A DNA stretch of 40,063 nt from Candidatus Uhrbacteria bacterium (GCA_003453595.1 DMOG01000002.1:1-40063); one strand, 5' to 3'. Counted from the stretch's first letter, positions 1 through 9,708 are shown. Numbers and translations are program-made. The notes: generated from the letters alone by a model not told the origin.

Positions 1-23
1 GGGAGTTTTGGGACAGCCTCGAA
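1..23. repeat. Left copy of contig-terminal inverted repeat
   Basis: The first 23 bases are the exact reverse complement of the last 23 bases of the window (40041-40063). The shared unit begins GGGAGTTTTGGGACAGCC. Similarity continues a few bases inward (AGGG or TGGG, then a T-rich run). A repeat at both ends usually means that assembly stopped at copies of a multi-copy element. Confidence 0.9.
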
Positions 24-34
24 AGGGCTTTTTT
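15..34 (+). terminator. Possible weak intrinsic terminator at the left edge
   Basis: AGCC (15-18) can pair with GGCT (26-29) and is followed by a run of six T. The stem is only four base pairs. It could end transcription of a gene lying left of the window. The same bases overlap the end repeat, so this may simply be part of that element. Confidence 0.3.
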
Positions 35-75
35 GATTTTCGCTTCATACTGAAAACATTGATTATTTCTCTCCA

Positions 76-127
76 AGACTTAGACAAAATGTCTAAGTCT
101 CTATGTCTAAATCATTCTGACTAAGTC
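76..127. repeat. Inverted repeat with extra half-sites upstream of dprA
   Basis: AGACTTAGACA (76-86) and TGTCTAAGTCT (90-100) form a perfect 11-bp inverted repeat with a 3-nt loop. Related half-sites follow at 104-113 (TGTCTAAATC) and 119-127 (GACTAAGTC). This could be an operator or a repeat remnant. No regulator can be assigned. Confidence 0.5.
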
Positions 128-175
128 TTAACTTCGTTCTAATTAAGTCCCCCCCCCCACTTCTAGCCATCAAAA

Positions 176-201
176 AGATCCCTCCTACCGTCGGGATGGG
201 A
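176..201 (+). repeat. Dispersed repeat family A, copy 1
   Basis: This is a 26-nt unit starting AGATCCCTCCTACCGTCGGG and ending ATGGGA. Close copies occur at 19433-19455, 21017-21042 and 24055-24080 (reverse), plus a diverged reverse copy at 19384-19415. The unit can fold weakly on itself because ATCCC pairs with GGGAT. Confidence 0.75.
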
Positions 202-213
202 ATTGAGAATGTC

Positions 214-222
214 TGCTATAAT
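214..222 (+). promoter_or_regulatory. Extended -10 promoter of dprA (leaderless)
   Basis: TGCTATAAT forms an extended -10 element (TGn plus a perfect TATAAT at 217-222). Only six bases separate it from the ATG at 229, so transcription would start at or next to the start codon. No convincing -35 is seen at the usual spacing. Confidence 0.6.
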
Positions 223-228
223 AGTTCC

Positions 229-1323
229 ATGTCTCAAGACCTCAACTACCTTATTGCCTTAAACGAATTTCCTAAATTTGGACCCAAATCTTTGGCGCGA
301 TTGATGGGTTATTTTGCTTCGGCACCGTGTGCTTGGGAGGCAACTGCACCTGACTTAAAGCTGGCTGGAATTCATGACAATGTTATTAATGAATTTTTAG
401 AAGCTCGCAAAGCAATCAATCCAGATGCTTTAATGCAACAGATAACCGACAATCAAATTTCAGTTTTAACGCTAACTGATGATTCTTATCCTTCACTTCT
501 CAAACAGATATACGACCCGCCTTATCTTCTTTTTATCCGTGGTACACTGCCAAATCTTGATAACCATCGTTCACTGTCCATTGTTGGCTCGCGCAAAGCC
601 AGTGATTACGGAATACGAGTTGCTAAAGATCTGACTCAAGAAATTGCCAAACAAGGAATCGTTACAGTGAGCGGGCTAGCGTTTGGTATTGATGAGATTG
701 CTCATCGGGCGACAATTGATGTGAGTGGAATCACGATTGCGGTATTAGGTTTTGGAATTTTAAATCCTCCGAGCGCGCGTGAACAAGAAGTTCAAAAATT
801 AATTGTGGAAAATAATGGCGCAGTAATCAGCGAATTCCCTATCCTCATGCATGGAGCAAAACAAAACTTTCCCATTCGCAACCGAATAATCTCAGGCATT
901 AGCAATGGCACGCTGGTAATTGAAGCTGCAGAAAAATCTGGATCTTTAATTACTGCACAATCTGCTTTAGAACAAAATCGTGAAGTCTTTGCCGTACCCG
1001 GTTCGATCACATCTCCGACCTCTGCTGGCACAAATATACTTTTAAAAAATGGCGCACATATGGTAACTTGTGCACAGGATATCCTTAATGTCTTTGACAT
1101 GGGGTCTTGCACGCCAGCTCAAGTTGAAATAAAACAAAAGCCAATTGGATTAACTCCAGAGGAAACAGCTATTTTGGAAACTCTTTCTAAAACTCCAATC
1201 CACATTGATGAAATAACTCGCCAAACAAAACTGGCTGCTCATCAAATCTCTGCTACCCTCTCAGTTCTTGAACTCAAAGGGCTTGTACAAGATACTGGTG
1301 GCCAATATTACACCTATGCCTAA
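229..1323 (+). CDS. dprA: DNA processing protein DprA (Smf)
   Basis: DprA is a single-stranded DNA binding protein that loads RecA onto incoming DNA during natural transformation. The 364-residue protein shows the Rossmann-like core: GSRKASDYG near residue 120, SGLAFGIDEIAH near 148-159, then SEFP, FPIRNRIISG and VFAVPGS. A small winged-helix-like domain lies at the C-terminus (about 310-360). The ATG at 229 is preferred over an in-frame ATG at 196 because family similarity begins there and a TATAAT box lies between the two. It overlaps folC by eight bases, which suggests co-transcription. DprA is common in CPR genomes, where DNA uptake may supply nucleotides. Identification is firm; the role in uptake is inferred. 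Confidence 0.95.
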   Translation: MSQDLNYLIALNEFPKFGPKSLARLMGYFASAPCAWEATAPDLKLAGIHDNVINEFLEARKAINPDALMQQITDNQISVLTLTDDSYPSLLKQIYDPPYLLFIRGTLPNLDNHRSLSIVGSRKASDYGIRVAKDLTQEIAKQGIVTVSGLAFGIDEIAHRATIDVSGITIAVLGFGILNPPSAREQEVQKLIVENNGAVISEFPILMHGAKQNFPIRNRIISGISNGTLVIEAAEKSGSLITAQSALEQNREVFAVPGSITSPTSAGTNILLKNGAHMVTCAQDILNVFDMGSCTPAQVEIKQKPIGLTPEETAILETLSKTPIHIDEITRQTKLAAHQISATLSVLELKGLVQDTGGQYYTYA

Positions 1324-2602
1324 CCTATTTGAACAATACAAACAAAGCTACGAATCTTTTTTGTCACTAGCAAATCTTTGCCAAAAGCAATTTTCTGACT
1401 CTACTTTAGAATTGAAAAAATCACTCAAAAGGACGGAACAGTTTTTAGATGCGCTAGGAAGTCCACACAAAAAACTAAAAATTATTCATGTCGCTGGCAC
1501 TAGCGGAAAGGGATCGGTCGCTTATTCGATTCATCAGATGCTTGTGGCTGATAATAAAAAAGTTGGCACTTATCTTTCACCACACACCACAACTTTTTTA
1601 GAACGCTTTCAATTTAGCAATGAGCTGTTACCAGCAAAAGATTTAATAAGTTCAATAAATAAGCTAACAAAAGTTTACGAAAAATTTTTAGAAACTCACG
1701 ATGCCCCACTTTCATTTTTTGAACTTTCCACCTGTTTATCACTTTTTGCTTTTCAAAATGCTGGTGCACAGTGGTGCGTACTTGAAGCTGGCTGTGGCGG
1801 ACGATGGGATGCAACCAATGTTATTCCCACGCCAGTGATTGCTGTTATTACTAACATCGATAAAGATCATACTGATATTTTGGGTGACACTCTAGCAAAG
1901 ATTGCCTATGAAAAAGCTGGGATTATAAAAAAAGATGAAATTATATTTTGCGGAGAAACCAGACCAAAAATCAAAAAAGTTTTCATGGACGAAGCGATCA
2001 AAAACAATGCCGCACTTTTCTTTATCAATCCGCCGTTTGAAAATTTAATTGGTGCCAATCATGGCGAGCATCAACAGCACAATATCTCACTAGCCATTGC
2101 CGCTGCAAAGGAAATCCAAATATCTAACAGTGCCATTGAATTAGTTCTCAAAAATCTAAAGCGGCTGCCATGTCGATTTGAAACAATGCAAAAATCACCA
2201 ATGATTATTTTGGACGGCGCTCACTCCCCTGCTAAAATTGCGTCAACAGTTAAACACATTAAAACTTTAAAAAAACCAGTACATTTAATTTTTGGATGTG
2301 CCGCTAATAAAGATGTCTCCTCGATGCTTGATTTACTTATCCCCCATGTTGCCAAAGTTACAACTACACGGTTTCAAATGACAGAGCGCAAAACAGCCAA
2401 TCCAGCCGAGCTATTAAAGCTTATCCCAAAAACAAAGCAATCAGGCGTTTTCCTAGATCATTCTGACGCGCTGGCACATGCCAAGAAAACTATCAAAAGC
2501 GACGAAATTATTATTGTCACTGGCTCACTATTTTTAAGTGGCGAAATGCGCGCACAGTGGATAGGTGAAGAAAAAATAATTAGCAATCAAAATTCATTCT
2601 AA
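1316..2602 (+). CDS. folC: Folylpolyglutamate synthase / Mur-ligase family protein FolC
   Basis: The 428-residue protein belongs to the Mur-ligase fold. The ATP-binding loop GTSGKGS lies near residue 61. It is followed by YLSPHT, a LEAGCGGRWDATN block, the TNIDKDHTDILG metal-binding region, and LDGAHSP in the C-terminal domain. FolC adds glutamates to folates. The ATG at 1316 overlaps the dprA stop codon (1321-1323), so the two genes are probably translationally coupled. No other folate gene is visible, and many CPR lack the pathway, so the true substrate could be scavenged folate. Assignment to the family is firm; the substrate is not. Confidence 0.9.
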   Translation: MPNLFEQYKQSYESFLSLANLCQKQFSDSTLELKKSLKRTEQFLDALGSPHKKLKIIHVAGTSGKGSVAYSIHQMLVADNKKVGTYLSPHTTTFLERFQFSNELLPAKDLISSINKLTKVYEKFLETHDAPLSFFELSTCLSLFAFQNAGAQWCVLEAGCGGRWDATNVIPTPVIAVITNIDKDHTDILGDTLAKIAYEKAGIIKKDEIIFCGETRPKIKKVFMDEAIKNNAALFFINPPFENLIGANHGEHQQHNISLAIAAAKEIQISNSAIELVLKNLKRLPCRFETMQKSPMIILDGAHSPAKIASTVKHIKTLKKPVHLIFGCAANKDVSSMLDLLIPHVAKVTTTRFQMTERKTANPAELLKLIPKTKQSGVFLDHSDALAHAKKTIKSDEIIIVTGSLFLSGEMRAQWIGEEKIISNQNSF

Positions 2603-2797
2603 ATTATCAGTTATATGAAATATGCTTTTCTTTTTACGGCTAACGCCTAACACTTTTCTATAATGAACAAATTTTATTTTTATTTTTTAAGAGGGGGTAT
2701 ATGGTATTTTCTCCGCTACGCTACGGAAACAACGCTACGGAAACGATTTATTTATAAGGGGAAATAAGTTACAATATTAACAATAAAACTGAATATT
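2603..2797. other. Gene-free gap before the restriction cassette, with family C repeat
   Basis: This 195-bp gap holds no convincing gene. At 2711-2732 lies a CTCCGCTACGCTACGG unit, part of which is repeated at 2733-2744. A related unit lies on the far side of the cassette at 5696-5717 (18 of 22 positions match). Both units are weakly palindromic. The rest is AT-rich and probably carries the endonuclease promoter, which I cannot place confidently. Confidence 0.55.
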
Positions 2798-3505
2798 ATG
2801 CCTTACTTAAAATTTATATCCGACAATGATCTCTGTGTTGCCGTTGCTCGTGTAATTAATATTATTGAAACGGCAGAACATGATGCAGAAATCAAACTAC
2901 ACAAAAACGTGATAGATCCTTTTTCTGCTCTATTCCACGGAGTTACGCATTCAATTTCATATCAAGAATGGATTGAACAAGAAAAGGCCAGACAAACTCA
3001 AAAAACAATGCAAAATGCTATTGGAGATTTTCATCAAGAGGTTTTAGGAGCTGTACCCGGGTGGAAAGATTTGGGCGTGGGTGGTGGTCTTGATGTCGTT
3101 AATGAAGAAAAGAAAATTATTGCGGAAGTAAAGAATAAATTTAATACAACAAAAGGTAATCATAAAGTTGAAATTTATGACGCAATTAAAGCAAAGTTAA
3201 AAATGCCTGAATATGCTGGTTATGTTGGATATTTTGTTGAAGTGATACCGCAAGGCAAGAAAAAGTATGATAAACCATTTACTCCACCTGATAATAAAAC
3301 CAAGAAACGCCGACCTGTTAAAAATAAAATCAGAGTTATTGATGGCGTAAGTTTTTATGAAATGGCTACTGGAAGAAAAAATGCACTTCAGGAATTATTT
3401 GAAGTTTTACCTCAAGTTTTAGCTGATAAACACAGATACAAGCTAAGCAAAAAAGAAACAAAAGAGTACTTTGGATTGTTCAAGCTCGCCTTTTCCACAA
3501 GATAA
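2798..3505 (+). CDS. Type II restriction endonuclease, Eco47II family
   Basis: The 235-residue protein resembles the Eco47II family, whose characterised members cut GGNCC. Visible features are GDFHQEVLGAVPGWKDLG followed by a PD-(D/E)XK-like core. In that core Asp99 (GGLDV) is followed by Glu110 and Lys112 (IIAEVKNK). The C-terminal third is Lys-rich. The gene is followed 63 bases later by the methyltransferase start, the usual partner in a type II system. Base composition is more AT-rich than in the flanking housekeeping genes, which suggests acquisition by transfer. Family membership is well supported by sequence recall; cleavage specificity is inferred. Confidence 0.8.
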   Translation: MPYLKFISDNDLCVAVARVINIIETAEHDAEIKLHKNVIDPFSALFHGVTHSISYQEWIEQEKARQTQKTMQNAIGDFHQEVLGAVPGWKDLGVGGGLDVVNEEKKIIAEVKNKFNTTKGNHKVEIYDAIKAKLKMPEYAGYVGYFVEVIPQGKKKYDKPFTPPDNKTKKRRPVKNKIRVIDGVSFYEMATGRKNALQELFEVLPQVLADKHRYKLSKKETKEYFGLFKLAFSTR

Positions 3506-3527
3506 CCATTGCATAGGCATTGGTTAT
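3502..3527. promoter_or_regulatory. Putative operator palindrome for the HTH-methyltransferase
   Basis: ATAACCATTGC (3502-3512) and GCATTGGTTAT (3517-3527) form an 11-bp inverted repeat with one mismatch and a 4-nt centre. It overlaps the endonuclease stop codon and lies just upstream of a TATAAT box. That position is suitable for repression by the HTH domain fused to the methyltransferase. Binding is inferred. Confidence 0.5.
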
Positions 3528-3531
3528 TTAA

Positions 3532-3537
3532 TATAAT
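3532..3537 (+). promoter_or_regulatory. Putative -10 box of the methyltransferase gene
   Basis: A perfect TATAAT lies 31 bases before the ATG at 3569. A poor -35 match (TTGCAT, 3510-3515) sits 16 bases upstream inside the palindrome. This would give the methyltransferase its own promoter, independent of the endonuclease gene. Confidence 0.45.
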
Positions 3538-3538
3538 T

Positions 3539-3566
3539 ATGATAGATAAACTTTCTATCATTTTTT
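3539..3566 (+). terminator. Hairpin with T-run between endonuclease and methyltransferase genes
   Basis: ATGATAGA (3539-3546) pairs perfectly with TCTATCAT (3554-3561) across a 7-nt loop. The T-run covers 3561-3566. It ends only a few bases before the methyltransferase ATG. It could attenuate read-through from the endonuclease gene or act as a second operator. Confidence 0.5.
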
Positions 3567-3568
3567 AT

Positions 3569-4816
3569 ATGCAAACCAATCAAAAATATTATACAGCAGG
3601 TGAGGCTGCTTCTCTGCTAGACATATCAATTGATACCATTAGACGCTGGGATAAATCTGGCTTGATTAAATCATTTCGGAATAACAGGAATGCAAGAATA
3701 TTTTTATTAGATGAAGTTAAAAGAATCCAAAATAAATCTGGTAGTAAAACGAATGAGTTTAAAATTTTAAAAAACAAAAAGAGATCACCATACACTGCGA
3801 TTGAACTGTTTGCTGGAGCTGGAGGTACGGCAATAGGTATGGAGAATGCGGGTATTGAGCATGTCTTATTAAATGAATATGATAAATATGCTTGTGAAAC
3901 CTTACGAATAAATAGACCAGATTGGAATGTAGTAGAAGACGATATCCGAAATTTAAAATTTGAGGAAGGACAAGCAGACATTGTACAAGGTGGTTTTCCG
4001 TGTCAAACTTTTTCTTATGCTGGAAAAAAAATGGGGTTTGAAGATATTCGTGGAACTTTATTTTTTGAATTTGCTAGATGTGTAAAAGAAGTTAAACCAA
4101 AAATTGCTATTGGTGAAAATGTAAAAGGCCTACTAAACCATGATGGAGGAAGAACTCTAAAAACAATGATTTCTGTTTTGGAAGAATTGGGCTACAGAGT
4201 AAAATATAAAGTACTTCGTTCACAATATTTAGATGTATCACAAAAAAGAGAGCGCTTGATAATTATTGGAGTACGAAATGATCTAGATATTCCTATCTCA
4301 TTTCCAAAAGAAAAAGATTATATTATTCCGCTTCGTGAGGCATTATATAAATGCCCAAAATCTGAGGGTCAAAAATATCCCGAAAAAAAACATAAAATTT
4401 TAGAACTTATTCCACCAGGTGGGTATTGGAGAGATTTACCAGAAAAATTACAAAAAGAATATATGGGAGCAAGTTTTTTTATGGGAGGAGGAAAAACTGG
4501 CATGGCAAGACGGCTTTCATGGGATGAACCGTCATTAACATTGACTTGTAGTCCAGCTCAAAAACAAACAGAACGATGTCATCCCAAAGAAACTCGCCCT
4601 CTTACTGTTCGCGAATATGCTAGAATCCAAACATTTCCCGACAACTGGAAATTTACAGGTTCAATTTCTCAACAATATAAACAAATTGGTAATGCTGTAC
4701 CAGTAAATCTTGGTTATCATATCGGTGATACGGTAATAAAAATGCTAGAAGGAGAGGTTGAAGAAGAAATTATAGAGCCAGTTTCTTCACAGCAACAATT
4801 ATTTGCCTTTGCTTAA
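3569..4816 (+). CDS. C5-cytosine DNA methyltransferase with N-terminal HTH
   Basis: The 415-residue protein has two parts. Residues 8-55 form a MerR/excisionase-like helix-turn-helix (YTAGEAASLLDISIDTIRRW). The rest is a complete C5-methyltransferase: motif I ELFAGAGG (79-86), motif IV GGFPCQ with catalytic Cys145, motif VI ENV (183-185), motif VIII QKRERL, the target-recognition region, RPLTVREYARIQTFPD and the late motif QIGNAVP. The partner is the Eco47II-like enzyme, so the likely target is GGNCC. The ATG at 3569 is chosen because it starts the HTH domain; an upstream in-frame ATG at 3509 lies within the palindrome and promoter region. The fused HTH suggests that the enzyme represses its own operon. 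The target sequence is inferred. Confidence 0.92.
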   Translation: MQTNQKYYTAGEAASLLDISIDTIRRWDKSGLIKSFRNNRNARIFLLDEVKRIQNKSGSKTNEFKILKNKKRSPYTAIELFAGAGGTAIGMENAGIEHVLLNEYDKYACETLRINRPDWNVVEDDIRNLKFEEGQADIVQGGFPCQTFSYAGKKMGFEDIRGTLFFEFARCVKEVKPKIAIGENVKGLLNHDGGRTLKTMISVLEELGYRVKYKVLRSQYLDVSQKRERLIIIGVRNDLDIPISFPKEKDYIIPLREALYKCPKSEGQKYPEKKHKILELIPPGGYWRDLPEKLQKEYMGASFFMGGGKTGMARRLSWDEPSLTLTCSPAQKQTERCHPKETRPLTVREYARIQTFPDNWKFTGSISQQYKQIGNAVPVNLGYHIGDTVIKMLEGEVEEEIIEPVSSQQQLFAFA

Positions 4817-4836
4817 TAAATTTTCAATAAACCACT

Positions 4837-5517
4837 ATGTTATATTCAAAAACATTATCATTAAATTGCCCGCATTGTGATACAAAATGTCAATTTGTGG
4901 TTGTTGAGCAAGGGCATCAAAAATGTATAAATGACGATAAACATCATATCCCTTATATTTGTACGAATTGCAATGGCTTGATTGCAACAAAATGGACAGT
5001 GCATAATAATTGTAGTCCTGATGAATTTCGCAGTAGTCCCGGTGGATATGGGCAAAGATTAGATATTTATTATCCGATTGTCGGCGATTGGAAACCGAGA
5101 GTAAATTTACAACTCATTACAAATGAAAAAGTTAGAACAGATTTTAAAGAAGCAATAAGTTGCTATAACAATGGGTTTAATAATGCTTGTATGCTAATGG
5201 CTCGTCGTTCAATTCAGCAAGAAATGATAGATAAAAAAGCCACTGGTAAAAATTTATATCAACAAATTGAATCCACAGGAATATCAGAAAAACTAAAAGC
5301 TCTTTTGCATAAAATAAAAAACTTTGGAAATAATGGCGCTCACCCAGATTTTTGTTTATTTGATGAAGAAGGGAATGAAATTATTGACAAACATGGATTT
5401 GCAAAATTAAGTTTAGAATTTCTAGATAGATACTTTGCAAATGAGTATGAAATAGATTCACTCGTAGAATCTGCTCCAAGAAGTCACAAAGAACTTGAAG
5501 AGAAAGAAGACAAATAA
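4837..5517 (+). CDS. Zinc-ribbon DUF4145-like protein of the restriction cassette
   Basis: The 226-residue protein has an N-terminal zinc ribbon (Cys11-x2-Cys14 and Cys42-x2-Cys45) and a helical DUF4145-like region. That region includes FKEAISCYNNGFNNACMLMA and a KIKNFGNNGAHPD segment near residues 165-178. DUF4145 domains occur repeatedly beside or fused to restriction and other defence proteins, but their biochemical role is not settled. The start lies 20 bases after the methyltransferase stop on the same strand, consistent with one operon. It may be an accessory subunit. The domain call is moderate, and function is unknown. Confidence 0.65.
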   Translation: MLYSKTLSLNCPHCDTKCQFVVVEQGHQKCINDDKHHIPYICTNCNGLIATKWTVHNNCSPDEFRSSPGGYGQRLDIYYPIVGDWKPRVNLQLITNEKVRTDFKEAISCYNNGFNNACMLMARRSIQQEMIDKKATGKNLYQQIESTGISEKLKALLHKIKNFGNNGAHPDFCLFDEEGNEIIDKHGFAKLSLEFLDRYFANEYEIDSLVESAPRSHKELEEKEDK

Positions 5518-5695
5518 GTAGTCTTGGCTTCGGGGCATTCACCCCCAGCCCCTCTGCCCCTACGCCAAAACAAAAATAAAATTTGTTCATTACAGAAAAA
5601 TGGTCTCGCTAAAGCGAGACAAAAAGAAAAGCATACATCATATAACACAGCATATCTGGTTACGGCTTTTTACAAAAGCCTCCGCCCATATTTGC

Positions 5696-5717
5696 CTCCG
5701 CCACGCTACGGCAAACA
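5696..5717. repeat. Family C palindromic repeat, right of the restriction cassette
   Basis: CTCCGCCACGCTACGG matches the unit at 2711-2732 on the other side of the cassette, with 18 of 22 positions identical. The flanking TTTGCC and GGCAAA make it palindromic. The paired units may mark the cassette boundaries. Confidence 0.5.
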
Positions 5718-5752
5718 TCAAATATGCCGATACGCTATACCAAATCCTCATT

Positions 5753-5790
5753 TGTCGTAAATAAGGGACGATCGTCCCTTATTTACGACA
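5753..5790. repeat. 38-bp perfect palindrome
   Basis: The arms 5753-5771 and 5772-5790 are exact reverse complements with no spacer. The left arm is TGTCGTAAATAAGGGACGA. It could fold as a hairpin around GATC or be a two-fold protein-binding site. There is no adjacent T-run, so it is not a standard terminator. Confidence 0.85.
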
Positions 5791-5844
5791 CGAGCCTAGC
5801 TTTTAGAGCTTATCTCTTTTATTGTCTTTCTTTTATTGTCTTTC

Positions 5845-5873
5845 TTGACACATCAGACATGTTCCTGCATGAT
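5845..5873 (+). promoter_or_regulatory. Candidate topA promoter
   Basis: A perfect -35 TTGACA (5845-5850) is followed after 17 bases by CATGAT (5868-5873), a 4-of-6 match to the -10 consensus. It lies about 31 bases upstream of the topA ATG. Confidence 0.4.
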
Positions 5874-5904
5874 TTGCTCATCAAACACGAAGAAATCATG
5901 AATT

Positions 5905-8204
<2,300 letters not shown>

Positions 8205-8259
8205 CAAAAAGCAAAAAGCTGGAAGCACGAAATTCGCAAAACAGAACATCAAATTAAAA

Positions 8260-8286
8260 GGATCGACATTGTCGATCCTTTTTTTA
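8260..8286. terminator. Hairpin terminator between convergent genes
   Basis: AGGATCGACA pairs with TGTCGATCCT with almost no loop and is followed by seven T on the plus strand. It lies between the ends of topA and the convergent gene at 8322. It suits termination of topA and possibly of both genes. Confidence 0.75.
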
Positions 8287-8321
8287 ACCTTTAAAACTTT
8301 TAACTTTCTACTTCTCAACCC

Positions 8322-9635
8322 CTACTTCTTCTTCCTCAATGCGTCTTCTTTCTTTTTTTCTTCTTCTTGATCTTTCTTATACTTCTCCAGCAATTTTACA
8401 TTTGCTTCTGGAGTTTCACCAAACTTAACATCTTTCTGACCAATTAGTTGCAAAAAACCGGGAACAATCTCATTTTTAAGCCACTTAAGTCCAAACACGG
8501 CTTTCTTCATTCCCCACCATGCACCTTTGATAAGTAAACCTGGAATAACAATCGCTCCAAATATTCCTGTTTTAACTGCTTTGGAAATTTTTGGATGATT
8601 TTTATCAAAATCTCTAACAAAAGCATATCCAGCTCCAAGATCTCTAGCAACTATTCTGATTTCTTCAATCCCACGATCAACAGCTCCTGCTCCCAAACGA
8701 TCAACCTCACGAATTACTGATGGACCCTCTGCTCTTCTTCCAGTCCAAAGCTGTTCTGCTGTTCCTCTCGCCTCATTACCCATGTCTTGCGCAGTTCCAA
8801 TGACAGCATCTACGCCGCGTTCTGCCACCCGATTAAAAGCTTCCATCGCGGATGGATTACGAAGTGCCTCGGCTCCAACCACAGCTGCTGCCGCAACTTC
8901 AGCTCCAGCCACACCAGACTCTTCATCTGAATCAGGAATTACAGTTGGCGATGATTCATAATCAGATTCTGCCTCAGGCGCTGGTGCTGCCTCCTCCCCA
9001 TCCCCCATAGCTTCGATTGCATCTAAACCATCCCCTGCTGACTCTGGAATTACAGTTGTTGCCTCAGCCGAATCAGGGATAACAGTTGGCTCTGATTCAT
9101 AATTAGGTTCTTCCTCAGACTCTGGCGCCGGCGCTGACTCAGCCTTGCCTGCGAACGCAGGAACTTCGACTTCTTCCGGACTTGGTGCAGCTGACTCTTC
9201 TTGAGGTTCAGGACCAACCTGTGGTTCTACCTGCTCAGGCGCCGAAGTCTGTTCTTCTGCTTGAGAATCTTGAACCTCCTCCACTCCTTTACCCATTCCA
9301 GCAATAGCATCAAGTTCATCTTCCGCACTAGCAGCCTGTACCGACTCAACAACAGGCTCTGCCTCAGGTGCTGGTGCTGATTCTGCTGTGGCCACGAAAT
9401 CGAGTGGATGACCAACGGCTTGGGCAATATCTTCGGCAACAGAATGTGCAACTGCTGCTTTTTCTAAATCTTGCTCATGAGCTTGAGCTGTGTCTGCGGC
9501 CAATTGCTCTGTTGCTGCTTGTTTAACAGCTTCTTGACGAGCAATCTCGGCAGGATCAACAACCTCTGGAGTGCTTTGCTCTTCAATCCCTTTGGAATTT
9601 GTTTCTTTTTTATTTTGCTCAATATCTTTTGTCAT
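8322..9635 (-). CDS. Acidic Ala/Glu/Pro-rich repeat protein with C-terminal hydrophobic segment
   Basis: I do not recognise this 437-residue protein. About the first 280 residues are low-complexity and strongly acidic, with recurring pieces such as SAPAPE, PTVIPDS/TVIPES and LDAIxxMG. The C-terminal portion is more ordered: a GVDAVIGTAQDMGNEARG region, then a hydrophobic stretch (TGIFGAIVIPGLLIKGAWWG) about 80 residues from the end, then a Lys/Glu tail. It may be a membrane-associated protein with a long disordered arm. The ATG at 9635 is preferred over an upstream frame because a promoter-like sequence lies directly before it. It is divergent from relA. Confidence 0.6.
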   Translation of the reverse strand: MTKDIEQNKKETNSKGIEEQSTPEVVDPAEIARQEAVKQAATEQLAADTAQAHEQDLEKAAVAHSVAEDIAQAVGHPLDFVATAESAPAPEAEPVVESVQAASAEDELDAIAGMGKGVEEVQDSQAEEQTSAPEQVEPQVGPEPQEESAAPSPEEVEVPAFAGKAESAPAPESEEEPNYESEPTVIPDSAEATTVIPESAGDGLDAIEAMGDGEEAAPAPEAESDYESSPTVIPDSDEESGVAGAEVAAAAVVGAEALRNPSAMEAFNRVAERGVDAVIGTAQDMGNEARGTAEQLWTGRRAEGPSVIREVDRLGAGAVDRGIEEIRIVARDLGAGYAFVRDFDKNHPKISKAVKTGIFGAIVIPGLLIKGAWWGMKKAVFGLKWLKNEIVPGFLQLIGQKDVKFGETPEANVKLLEKYKKDQEEEKKKEDALRKKK

Positions 9636-9643
9636 ATGACACC

Positions 9644-9673
9644 ATGGTATCAAATACTTGTGTTTTCCTGCAA
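9644..9673 (-). promoter_or_regulatory. Candidate leaderless promoter of the acidic protein gene
   Basis: On the minus strand TTGCAG (9668-9673) and TACCAT (9644-9649) are 18 bases apart, with TG one base before the -10 box (extended -10). Eight bases separate the -10 box from the ATG at 9635, so the transcript would have almost no leader. Confidence 0.4.
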
Positions 9674-9685
9674 TCAACACTAGAG

Positions 9686-9691
9686 TATAAT
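9686..9691 (+). promoter_or_regulatory. -10 box of relA
   Basis: A perfect TATAAT lies 17 bases before the ATG at 9709, so the leader would be about 10 bases. The -35 region is weak. It is divergent from the promoter at 9644-9673. Confidence 0.5.
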
Positions 9692-9708
9692 AGAAAATAA
9701 CAATCACC

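Larger units (their letters stand above)
5518..5904. other. Gene-free gap with palindromes upstream of topA
   Basis: This 387-bp gap holds no credible gene; short open frames across it lack family likeness. It contains a GTCTCGCT/AGCGAGAC hairpin (5603-5620), a family C repeat (5696-5717, inside a TTTGCC/GGCAAA palindrome), a 38-bp perfect palindrome (5753-5790) and a possible topA promoter (5845-5873). Confidence 0.6.

Noticed and set aside
5603..5620. GTCTCGCT/AGCGAGAC hairpin as terminator of the DUF4145 gene
   Set aside because: On the plus strand it is followed by A-rich rather than T-rich sequence. It is listed only as part of the gap.
9227..9683. Alternative-frame open frames in the acidic protein gene and its upstream gap
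   Set aside because: They are shadows of biased GC-rich codons or overlap the relA/acidic-protein promoters.
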